Assembly: GCA_019044685.2 (NCBI GenBank)
Contig: JAGTXX020000012.1
Location: 1-64,000 of the forward strand
Length of the DNA: 64,000 bases
Reading direction: 5' to 3'
Origin: Nannochloris sp. 'desiccata'
Lineage: Eukaryota; Chlorophyta; Trebouxiophyceae; Chlorellales; Chlorellaceae
Positions 56,200-64,000 of this stretch are shown piece after piece (position 1 is the stretch's first letter; every line of letters starts with the position of its first letter). The notes under the pieces were generated by a model. It made no database searches, had not been told where the DNA came from, and saw only the letters and a list, made by a program, of their open reading frames with translations. A program made the translations under genes and the position numbers.

Positions 56200-56478
56200 T
56201 TTGGCGAGGTCTACGGTCTGAGATTGTGGTTCTCTGGTGGAAGTTTTCTTGACCATGTGGCAGTTATTGCGTCTCACAGGCACAAGAAAATTAGGTTGTT
56301 CTTGGATTTGTAAGGCCTCTCCAAGTTACAAGGGGGGTTCAGGCCTCCGACCCCCGGGCCCGTGCTTTGCATTCCGTTTCTGTTCTTCTTGTCTGTTTCT
56401 TGTCCTTGATAATTAATTCTCTTGAAGTACTCCGGACGCAGCCAGCTGGCTGTGAATGGCTATGTAACCACCAATCAA
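56200..56478 (+). mobile_element. 5'-truncated LINE 3' end flanked by 19-bp target-site duplication
   Basis: The flanks TCAATCAATCAGTCCTGGT at 56181-56199 and 56479-56497 are identical. The insert ends with GCCAGCTGGC, GGCTATGTAACC and CAAT repeats, the same 3' signature as the copies at 58.6 and 59.6 kb. The insert holds only 3' untranslated sequence. Confidence 0.75.
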
Positions 56479-56499
56479 TCAATCAATCAGTCCTGGTGG

Positions 56500-58600
56500 T
56501 ACGTTTCTGTATCATGCTGAATTTGCTGGCTTACAACAAGACAATGAGTTAAAAAAATGGATAGCAGCGGTCGTTGACCGCTCTCAAGGACCACCTCCTG
56601 GAAGAGGGTTTGCTGGAGTAGCAGCTGTCAATCTAGTGGGACACCCTAAAGAGGGTGCTTTTGGTTTAATGCCGTTGGCAGAACATGTGAAAGCACGTGC
56701 TGCTCGATGGCCGTTGAGGCTCGTAACGGAAGATCTTGCTTGTCCCACACCATGGGTGCGAGTAGCTCGCGCCCTAGTGCAGAGAGCTCTTGCTGGTACT
56801 CAAACAAAGTACGACAAGCCTCTCTTCATGCTTTCACCACCCAGAGGTGAAGCAGCGGGCTACCCTCACAATTACCCAAAACTGGTGAGAAAAATATTGC
56901 AAGCGGTAGCGACACTCCCGGTTGCTACAGTGCTTGATGAAAGTGAATGGCAACCTGGCCCTTGGTGCCATGTGATGCCACTATGGGGAAATCCAATGTT
57001 ACAAAGTGATACTGGTAAGGGTGGTTATGAATTTTCTGAAGCAGGCTGCTATTTCAGAGAATGCCCTTGGCAGACGCTCGGTGAGCTGTTGAAGGCGAGG
57101 ACCCAGATCCAGCAATGGAGCCAACAGGAGTGGCAACAACACGGTAGTACTTTTGCCACGTATATTGGTTACTATGGTCTCGGAACCCAGCGTGGAGATG
57201 CTCTTGAGAAAATTGAGGAATTCCTCAACTATTTAAATAAGCCTGCCTGGATATTGGCAGCGGAAGCGGCTGAATCAGCTTTGGTACTTGCAGGCCAGCC
57301 GCTACCAGACCAGGCAGCTGTCGTAGACAAACTATGCAAGAGCATTGGATGGAAGGTTGGAAACCGTTCTTATACTCCTGAAAATCTCACTGTGAAGATT
57401 GCTACGACCCTAGTCACTCAACCCCCTTACCCGAAAGCACCGCTCCATCCTAACTGGCTTCACCCACGGTCAAGAGAATTTCGAGATTTTGCTCTCCAAA
57501 TTGGAGGCGGGCTTAGTAAGGATAAGGTAGTAGCGACATTAGGCAGATTGTGGATACTGCCTATAGATAATTCCCATAAGGAGATAGTATGGAGATTAGC
57601 TCTGGATGGGCTGCCCACTATTCAGCGTTTACACCGTCCTACTCAAGTGTGTGGCTGTGGTGGAGCAGTAGGCGATGCCGCTGGACGGCAACATGTTTAT
57701 TTTAACTGTGCAGCTATACGCCCTATTATAGATTCCATTGAACAACAACTTCAGGATGAGTGGGCGTTACCACCCCAAGCACCGTCCCTTCAGTGCCACC
57801 ACCTATGGATGGCGGTACGCCCTACAGAAGCGATACACCAAGGAATCTGGGATGTGGTTTGTATTTCTGCCTTGAAAGCGATGGACAGCACTAGAGCGGG
57901 TTTGTTCAAAAGGCAATTCGCTGGTGCTCAGCCTAGAACAGCTCTAGCAGCCTCGGTGGGTGTTCGAGCTTGTGCTCAGTTTTGGGCAAACATTGCTAGT
58001 TTTTGTGGCCATAATTTAGCTCCTAGAGCATGGCGTGGCCAAGTGTCCACGACACACCCCTTTATATCTTTTAATACAGACTCAGAAAAGTGGAATTTAA
58101 ACCGCAGCTCTGGGTCTGGATAACTCTGTAGCTATTTATAATGGCAAATTTTAATTCTTCATCTTCGCCACCGCCGCCACCGCTCCTTCTCCTCCCCCTC
58201 CTTTACCCTTGGGGGCGGTCTCGGCATGGTTCCTCTGGGCTGAGGGTCGGTTTAGGTGTGTGATGCGATAGCTATTGCTGAAAGCTAGGTGGCAGTATTG
58301 CGTCTCACCAGCCTGAGGCAGTGCAGCTGGGGCAGAGCACTCTATTCCCTGCCGCCCCTCTCCCAAAATTTATTTTTTTCTAAAATATTCAATTACACTT
58401 TTTTCTGTTACTGGACTTTCAGTCCTGGCCTGTGCTTCTGCATTCTGAAATTTCTTTTAGAAAGCCTTGGTTTCGTGTATGTATGTCATTTATCTTGCAT
58501 TTGTGTTCTGCAGCACCAAGCTGAGGACTTATAAGAGTTTTATAGACGCCGCCAGCTGGCGGTGCATGGCTATGTAACCCACAGTAAAGTAAAGTAAAGC
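56500..58600 (+). mobile_element. 5'-truncated LINE with the C-terminal part of ORF2
   Basis: The open frame from about 56500 to the TAA/TGA region at 58123 encodes about 540 residues and aligns by eye with the C-terminal part of ORF2 in the long LINE. Shared pieces include FLYHAEFAGL against ILYFAQFTGL, and PLAEHV against PLPEHV. A zinc-binding end follows, with VCGCGGAVGDAAGRQHVYFN and a later Cys. The part from 56636 to 58123 has no internal stop. There is no RT core, so the copy is dead on arrival, cut at its 5' end as target-primed insertion often produces. The 3' untranslated region has a Pro/Gly-coding-like GC stretch, the palindrome CCGCCAGCTGGCGG, TATGTAACCC and an (AGTAA)n tail at about 58583-58598. 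Confidence 0.8.
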
Positions 58601-58608
58601 CAATCAGA

Positions 58609-59617
58609 TAATTCCCATAAGGAGATAGTATGGAGATTAGCTCTAGATGGGCTGCCCACTATTCAACGTTTACACCGTCCTACTCAAGTGTGTGGCTGTG
58701 GTGGAGCAGTAGGCGATGCCGCTGGACGGCAACATGTTTATTTTAACTGTGCAGCTATACGCCCTATTATAGATTCCATTGAACAACAACTTCAGGATGA
58801 GTGGGCGTTACCACCCCAAGCACCGTCCCTTCAGTGCCATCACCTATGGATGGCGGTACGCCCTACAGAAGCGATACACCAAGGAATCTGGGATGTGGTT
58901 TGTATTTCTGCCTTGAAAGCGATGGACAGCACTAGAGCGGGTTTGTTCAAAAGGCAATTCGCTGGTGCTCAGCCTAGAACAGCTCTAGCAGCCTCGGTGG
59001 GTGTTCGAGCACAAACATTGCTAGTTTTTGTGGCCATAATTTAGCTCCTAGAGCATGGCGTGGCCAAGTGTCCACGACACACCCCTTTATATCTTTTAAT
59101 ACAGACTCAGAAAAGTGGACTTTAAACCGCAGCTCTGGGTCTGGATAACTCTGTAGCTATTTATAATGGCAAATTTTAATTCTTCATCTTCGCCACCGCC
59201 GCCACCGCTCCTTCTCCTCCCCCTCCTTTACCCTTGGGGGCGGTCTCGGCATGGTCACTCTGGGCTGAGGTGTGGTTTAGGTGTGTGATGCGATAGCTAT
59301 TGCTGAAAGCTAGGTGGCAGTATTGCGTCTCACCAGCCTGAGGCAGTGCAGCTGGGGCAGAGCACTCTATTCCCTGCCGCCCCTCTCCCAAAATTTATTT
59401 TTTTCTAAAATATTCAAATACACTTTTTTCTGTTACTGGACTTTCAGTTCTGGCCTGTGCTTCTGCATTCTGAAATTTCTTTTAGAAAGCCTTGGTTTCG
59501 TGTATGTATGTCATTTATCTTGCATTTGTGTTCTGCAGCACCAAGCTGGGGACTTATAAGAGTTTTATAGACGCCGCCAGCTGGCGGTGCATGGCTATGT
59601 AACCCACAGTAAAGTAA
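58609..59617 (+). mobile_element. Second truncated LINE copy with 13-bp target-site duplication
   Basis: Nearly identical to 57567-58595 of the preceding copy. It begins TAATTCCCATAAGGAG and ends with the same palindrome, TGTAA and AGTAA tail. The 13-mer AAAGCCAATCAGA flanks it at 58596-58608 and 59618-59630. Compared with the first copy it lacks 16 bp net at about 59010 (GTTCGAGC joined to ACAAACATTG), so its frame shifts and stops at 59044. High identity implies recent insertion. Confidence 0.88.
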
Positions 59618-59999
59618 AAAGCCAATCAGACTCTTTTTTCTCTTTCTTTCTTTCCATTCATCATTTTACATGATTAGTTAAGTTCTCAGCAAGGTGTGGG
59701 GCTTCATTGTCGATGACGGCTGTGGGTTAGAGGTCATGTCTGGTGGCGTTTTGCGATCCCCTGGGACACCGGTGTCCTTTGGTTTATAGTATCGATGTGC
59801 AGTTCCCTTCTTCTCCTTGTTTTCCATCCTCCTTTTCCCATTTTGATGCTGCTCTCTCCTTATCTATACATTTCTGGTCCATTGACGTTGTCTCGTTGAC
59901 GGCGGCAGCTCACCGGTGAGGTGGGTCGGGCTATATGTAAAAATCTCAGCTCAAAAAAAAAATCAAGACTCGGATCTCACCTCAAACGACGATGACTCC

Positions 60000-60116
60000 A
60001 TGTCTGGCGTCAGTCTTGCTGCTGAAGATTTTGACTTGGAAGACCCTCCAATCCACTCACCCCCTGCCCCTGCTGATGCAGAAACAAATGGAGGTGCTCC
60101 TCCTTCTCAACATTAA
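60000..60116 (+). CDS. Short open frame immediately upstream of LINE ORF2
   Basis: From ATG 60000 it encodes 38 residues, acidic and Pro-rich (EDFDLEDPPIHSPPAPADA). The frame is open back to 59916 without an ATG. It is too short for a normal ORF1 protein and has no zinc knuckle. It may be the remnant end of ORF1 or a regulatory upstream frame. Confidence 0.4.
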   Translation: MSGVSLAAEDFDLEDPPIHSPPAPADAETNGGAPPSQH

Positions 60117-60118
60117 AT

Positions 60119-63100
60119 ATGCCCCTAAATGCCCTCTTGCTGCCTGGTGATGTTGCTCGATGCCCTACTTTACGGTTTGGTACCCACAATGTCCGAGGCT
60201 TGACTCTTGACAACATTCCCCGTTTTACTCAAATGTGGGATGAATTACATTTAGGAATCGTATTTATACAAGAACATTGGATCCCCTCTGTGGTCCACTC
60301 TGTACCTTTTGCAAATAAATTTTCTCGCCGCCCGCACGGCCGTGGCTGGACTGTGTTTTGGCGCTACAAAACTACATCAATTTCTGCCTCTACTGCACCT
60401 TCTTCAACTGCTACCCCCTCTGAGGAGCTGGATGATTCTACTATTTCTGCTGGTCGCAGCAGAGGAGGCGTTGCCATAGCTATTAGAACATCCCTTATCA
60501 GAGATGGCACCGTTCGCCTCGTGGGTGACGCTGCCAGTGTCGGCCCCAAGGATGGGCGTGTTATTTCCCTCAATATTGATTGGGCGGGTCATAAACTATC
60601 TATGGCTTGTCTTTATCTCCCAAATCATGCCCCTGAGCGTGCTCAGTTTCTTCAGGACCGCCTTGTACCCCTTGCTGCCTCTGCTGTGGCTGCTAGGCGG
60701 CAGCTGGTGTGGGGAGGTGATTTCAACTTTGTCCACAATCCGTCTTTAGATAGATTAACTACTGTTGGAGGTGAAGCTATGGTGCCGACTGCCACTACTG
60801 AGGCTACTGCAAATGTTTGGGCTGCTCTCCCAGCTTTGGCTACTCTGGTTGACGTGTTTCGGTTGCAGCACCCGACGTCCCGCCACATGACCTGGCTCCA
60901 ACCTAATGGTCACTGTGGTTCTCGATTGGACCGCTTTTACACCTCCGACACTCTTTCTACTCAAGTTGTCTGCCCTTCTAACCTTCTCAGATCAGCTCTG
61001 CGTCGTTGTGTTAATGATTCTGATCACACCGTTGTGGTCTGTCACTTGGCGCCGCTGTCCCTTGAACACTCTTCCGCTTCTTCTTCTCGCCCTACTAACG
61101 CACCTCCTCGTCTTAATATCTCTTTTATGAAAGATCCTTGTCTTTCACGAGAGTTTGAAGAGTGGCTGGACTTGAGGCTAGCAAGTCTCCCTACTACTGA
61201 CGAGGCAGTAAAACGCTGGTGGCTTAAATTCAAGTCTAAAACATTGAAGTGGAAAATCAGGAGTTTGAATCGCGATTTCTTCTTCAAAAACCAACATCGT
61301 GCATCTGTGGAGGCGCTTCGTGATACATTAGCAACGCTCACTTCCCAAGTCAATGGGAACGACACCGTCTCTATCCGAGCTGCTCTCGCTGAAATTCCGC
61401 ATGTCAGGGCTGAACTGGGTCGTCTTGAGAGGGAATTAGAAGCTTTTTACCAGACTAAAACTCGTAAAGCTTGGATTCATTCCAAAGAACGCCCCTCGAT
61501 CGGTCTTACTAAAATCCTTGGCGCAAGCAGACACGTCAATATCCCTGCTCTGCTTGATAGCTCTGGTACTCTCCAAACTTCTGCTGCTCGTTGTGCTAAT
61601 GTAGTCATTGATTACTGGGCTGGTATCTCTGCTGCTCCTACTACCACAGCGGCTGCTCAAACTGCCGTTCTAGCTGCTGTTGAGGCTCAAGGAGTGCCTC
61701 AGCTACAACCCCAGACAGTGCAACAACTAGGCTCGTCTGATGTTACTGAAGCTGAAATTCTGAGTACGCTACGTAAATGCAGCCCTCATACGGCTTCTGG
61801 TCCAGATGGTATCCCTATGAAGCTGTACAAGACTTTTAGGCGGGGTTTTGCCCCACTTTTTTCACGCGTGTTCACCTCCATAGGTAAGTCCGGCTCAGCG
61901 CCCCGTTCTTTCCTTAAAAGTGTCATTACCTCTATTCCTAAACCAGCAAATAGTCTATTAATTGCAAATACTCGCCCTATTTCCCTGACTGGTACTGATT
62001 ATCGCGTCCTCACTCGCGCTTTGGGCTCCCGCCTCGGTGCCGTCCTCCCGACAATCATCGATCCGGTGCAAACGGCGTTCTTAAGAGGGCGGCACATAGG
62101 AGATACGGCTATGCTAATGCAGTTCCTTCCCGCTTGGCTCCAGCAGCATCATCGCTCTGCTCTCATGGTCTTTTGTGATTTCCGCAAAGCATACGACACC
62201 CTCGATCGCAACTTCTTGTCTGCTTTAGCCCTCAAAATGGGACTTGGTGAAGATTTTGTTTCGTGGATGAAGCTATTGCTTACTGACACTCGCTCTGCTG
62301 CCATTATTGATGGCTATCTCTCTGATTATCGTCTTCTTCTCGCTGGAGCCAGACAGGGCTGTCCGCTCTCTCCGCCGCTCTACCTCCTAGTTGCTCAAGC
62401 AGCTTTGATGTGGCTGAGAGAGAAAGGCTTTGGTGTCGAGATTGATGATGAGACTCTTACTGCATTACAACACGCTGATGACACCAAAGTGTTGCTGAAT
62501 GGCCCTGAAGACATCCCTGCCTTCCTCGATGCTATGACCATTTTTGCCCAAGCCTCTGGCCAGCACTTGCAGCCTGCCAAGACACGTCTTCTCTTCCTAG
62601 GCACTCCTCCAGAGCAGCCTCTACCTGAGTCTATTCACGGTTTGCCAGTAGTCTCTTCTGTCACAGCGTTGGGCTTGACATTCTCTCAATTCACGGGAGC
62701 GATCTCGGTGGACTGGGTGGAGTTGCTAACGCGAGTGCACTCTAAAGTGGATATGATTGTTAAATGCAAACTCTCTTCCTTTGGCAGAGCATTTGCTATC
62801 AATAGCTATGCCCTTTCCAAGATTTTATACTTTGCTCAATTCACTGGGTTGCCTGAGGGTCGTGACCTCCACTACCTTGAGCGGCTGCTTCCTGCAGCTG
62901 TAGATCGCGATATCTGCCTCCGGCTACCCCCATGGATCTCTACCTCATCGGGTCCCAGCCAAAGAAGGTTTTCAGGAATCTCCAGAGCTCTGATGCCTGC
63001 TCACCCTCGCTTTGGTGGTCTTGGACTGCTTCCGCTGCCTGAGCACGTCAACTCTAGAATAGCTTGGTGGGCCTTGCGCCTGATTACTGGTTCTGCCACT

Positions 63101-64000
63101 ACACCATGGATACGCGTAGCTCGATCTGTTCTCTCGCACCTTCTATCCACAGTCAAAAGCGATCCTGGACAATATGGTGTCGCTGTGCCTTTCCCATGTC
63201 CTCAGCTGGTCCTGTTGACTCGCCCTGCCACTAGCCTCGCTGCTCATCTAGGTGTCGCAGAGGTTCCTGTTGTTCTTGAGAGATTGTGCTCTGCGCTCAG
63301 AGCTTTACCGCGTCCTTCAATCGTTGCTCCAGTGCCAGCTGGTCCTTGGTGTGCTGCTCTCCCTCTCTGGAGTAACCCTTTGTTGTTGGATAACGGAGCC
63401 GTCGCCTTGGAGCACAGCCAACGATGCCCTAATCTTGGGACTATTGCCTGCCCTGCTATTATTACTTTCGGAGGTTTGCTGCGCCTAAGATTGGATCTGG
63501 AGACTTGGGCTCCTGGTCAATATGAGCAGCGAAGGCAGTTTCTGAAATTCCCTGGCCAACATGGCATCCTCTCTCCCATTTCTCCACATGTAGCTGCTAC
63601 TACTCGCTCTCTTTCTGATCTCAAGTTATACGTCGATGTAGCAATACACCATGTGTGTACTCTTCTTCCTGAAGGATGGCTGGAAGCTGCTCAGGGCACC
63701 CCTCTCCAGCCCATCACTACTGTTACGCCGCCAGTTGTTTTATACGACGGCTCCACTGTAGAGATGGCTGGTGCATCCACAACAGCTGCTGCTATTGCTG
63801 AAGCATCTTCTACATCTGCTGCTGCTGCCGAAATGCTGATTTCTTGCATGGGATGGAGGATTGGCCGCCGCACTATTAACTTGGCATCTTTCCAAGTGAA
63901 AGTTGGCACTATCCTCCAACTTGCTAGTCGCCCCGCTCCTCAGGTAGCACCTATGAGCTCCTTCTCGGTACTGGTATCTCCCACTACTGAGCCTTCTCCA
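60119..64000 (+). CDS. LINE ORF2: AP endonuclease and reverse transcriptase (partial)
   Basis: At least 1294 codons with no stop, 3' end outside the window. The N-terminal APE-type endonuclease shows FGTHNVRGL, IQEHW, WGGDFN, SRLDRFY and SDHTVVV in order. The reverse transcriptase follows from about 61790: SGPDGIPMKLY, NTRPISLTGTDYRVL, FCDFRKAYDTLDRNF, ARQGCPLSPPLYLL and LQHADDTKVLL. The catalytic Asp pair is kept, but the residue before A-D-D is His rather than Tyr or Phe. A C-terminal region like that of the neighbouring copies follows. The start ATG lies 2 nt after the TAA that ends a short upstream frame (60000-60116), giving TAAATATG. Such elements copy by target-primed reverse transcription. 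Confidence 0.9.
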   Translation, partial: MPLNALLLPGDVARCPTLRFGTHNVRGLTLDNIPRFTQMWDELHLGIVFIQEHWIPSVVHSVPFANKFSRRPHGRGWTVFWRYKTTSISASTAPSSTATPSEELDDSTISAGRSRGGVAIAIRTSLIRDGTVRLVGDAASVGPKDGRVISLNIDWAGHKLSMACLYLPNHAPERAQFLQDRLVPLAASAVAARRQLVWGGDFNFVHNPSLDRLTTVGGEAMVPTATTEATANVWAALPALATLVDVFRLQHPTSRHMTWLQPNGHCGSRLDRFYTSDTLSTQVVCPSNLLRSALRRCVNDSDHTVVVCHLAPLSLEHSSASSSRPTNAPPRLNISFMKDPCLSREFEEWLDLRLASLPTTDEAVKRWWLKFKSKTLKWKIRSLNRDFFFKNQHRASVEALRDTLATLTSQVNGNDTVSIRAALAEIPHVRAELGRLERELEAFYQTKTRKAWIHSKERPSIGLTKILGASRHVNIPALLDSSGTLQTSAARCANVVIDYWAGISAAPTTTAAAQTAVLAAVEAQGVPQLQPQTVQQLGSSDVTEAEILSTLRKCSPHTASGPDGIPMKLYKTFRRGFAPLFSRVFTSIGKSGSAPRSFLKSVITSIPKPANSLLIANTRPISLTGTDYRVLTRALGSRLGAVLPTIIDPVQTAFLRGRHIGDTAMLMQFLPAWLQQHHRSALMVFCDFRKAYDTLDRNFLSALALKMGLGEDFVSWMKLLLTDTRSAAIIDGYLSDYRLLLAGARQGCPLSPPLYLLVAQAALMWLREKGFGVEIDDETLTALQHADDTKVLLNGPEDIPAFLDAMTIFAQASGQHLQPAKTRLLFLGTPPEQPLPESIHGLPVVSSVTALGLTFSQFTGAISVDWVELLTRVHSKVDMIVKCKLSSFGRAFAINSYALSKILYFAQFTGLPEGRDLHYLERLLPAAVDRDICLRLPPWISTSSGPSQRRFSGISRALMPAHPRFGGLGLLPLPEHVNSRIAWWALRLITGSATTPWIRVARSVLSHLLSTVKSDPGQYGVAVPFPCPQLVLLTRPATSLAAHLGVAEVPVVLERLCSALRALPRPSIVAPVPAGPWCAALPLWSNPLLLDNGAVALEHSQRCPNLGTIACPAIITFGGLLRLRLDLETWAPGQYEQRRQFLKFPGQHGILSPISPHVAATTRSLSDLKLYVDVAIHHVCTLLPEGWLEAAQGTPLQPITTVTPPVVLYDGSTVEMAGASTTAAAIAEASSTSAAAAEMLISCMGWRIGRRTINLASFQVKVGTILQLASRPAPQVAPMSSFSVLVSPTTEPSP

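Larger units (their letters stand above)
59631..64000 (+). mobile_element. Long LINE with intact endonuclease-RT ORF2, cut by window edge
   Basis: A 5' region of about 480 bp contains the GGTGGCGTTTTGC module and a short A run. ORF2 starts at 60119 and is open to the last base. The element is on the same strand as the truncated copies to its left and belongs to a related but different subfamily; the protein resemblance is visible, the DNA resemblance is low. The 3' end lies beyond the window. Confidence 0.85.

Overview
The window is the left end of a nuclear chromosome of a photosynthetic eukaryote, most likely a green alga. It opens with 30 perfect copies of CCCTAAA, the C-rich strand of a TTTAGGG telomere. 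The gene set fits the green lineage. It includes a plastid ClpR1-like protein, an RHL1-like topoisomerase VI partner, a SUF4/BuGZ zinc finger, an SOS1-like Na+/H+ exchanger, a FLU-like plastid TPR protein and an E(z) SET protein. A PKA-type cAMP-binding regulatory subunit is also present; vascular plants lack the canonical form. The pentamer TGTAA, the usual chlorophyte polyadenylation signal, lies downstream of several genes and at a fixed place in every LINE 3' end. Together these favour a chlorophyte over a land plant. I cannot name the genus. Base composition is moderately AT-rich, introns are few and short (about 70-420 nt) with GT-AG borders, and many genes are separated by only 100-400 bp.

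Layout. Positions 1-550 hold the telomere and two copies of a roughly 160-bp subtelomeric repeat. From 551 to about 3200 there is AT-rich DNA in which I see no gene. A decayed LINE fossil lies at about 3200-4000. From 4747 to 54458 there is a gene-rich block of about 22 convincing protein genes on both strands, arranged as divergent and convergent pairs. Two small interruptions are a reverse-transcriptase fossil near 35.0-35.7 kb and a frame-disrupted candidate gene near 48.2-48.9 kb. From about 54.5 kb to the right edge single-copy genes stop. That stretch is a nest of LINE retrotransposons: 5'-truncated copies with target-site duplications, then a long intact-looking element whose ORF2 runs off the window.

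The genes do not form one pathway; this is ordinary eukaryotic housekeeping order. By theme they cover plastid proteostasis and tetrapyrrole control (ClpR1, FLU-like) and chromatin and replication (RHL1, E(z), SUF4/BuGZ-like). RNA and protein handling is represented by CTU1/NCS6, SPF45, proteasome beta1, SEC23-like, SRP receptor beta and two F-box proteins. Signalling and transport genes are PKA-R, a CAMK/AMPK-type kinase and the SOS1-like exchanger. Lipid and energy genes are a class 3 lipase, an ABHD18-like hydrolase and COX6A.

The observations I rate highest are four. A six-fold degenerate repeat sits in the very long cytosolic tail of the SOS1-like exchanger. A RanBP2-type zinc finger is inserted in E(z). 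The PKA regulatory subunit has a possible N-myristoylation signal in place of the docking domain. The nested LINE cluster carries a conserved 3' palindrome, TGTAA and simple-repeat tails. Exon borders were placed by hand from splice signals and reading phase, so they are predictions.
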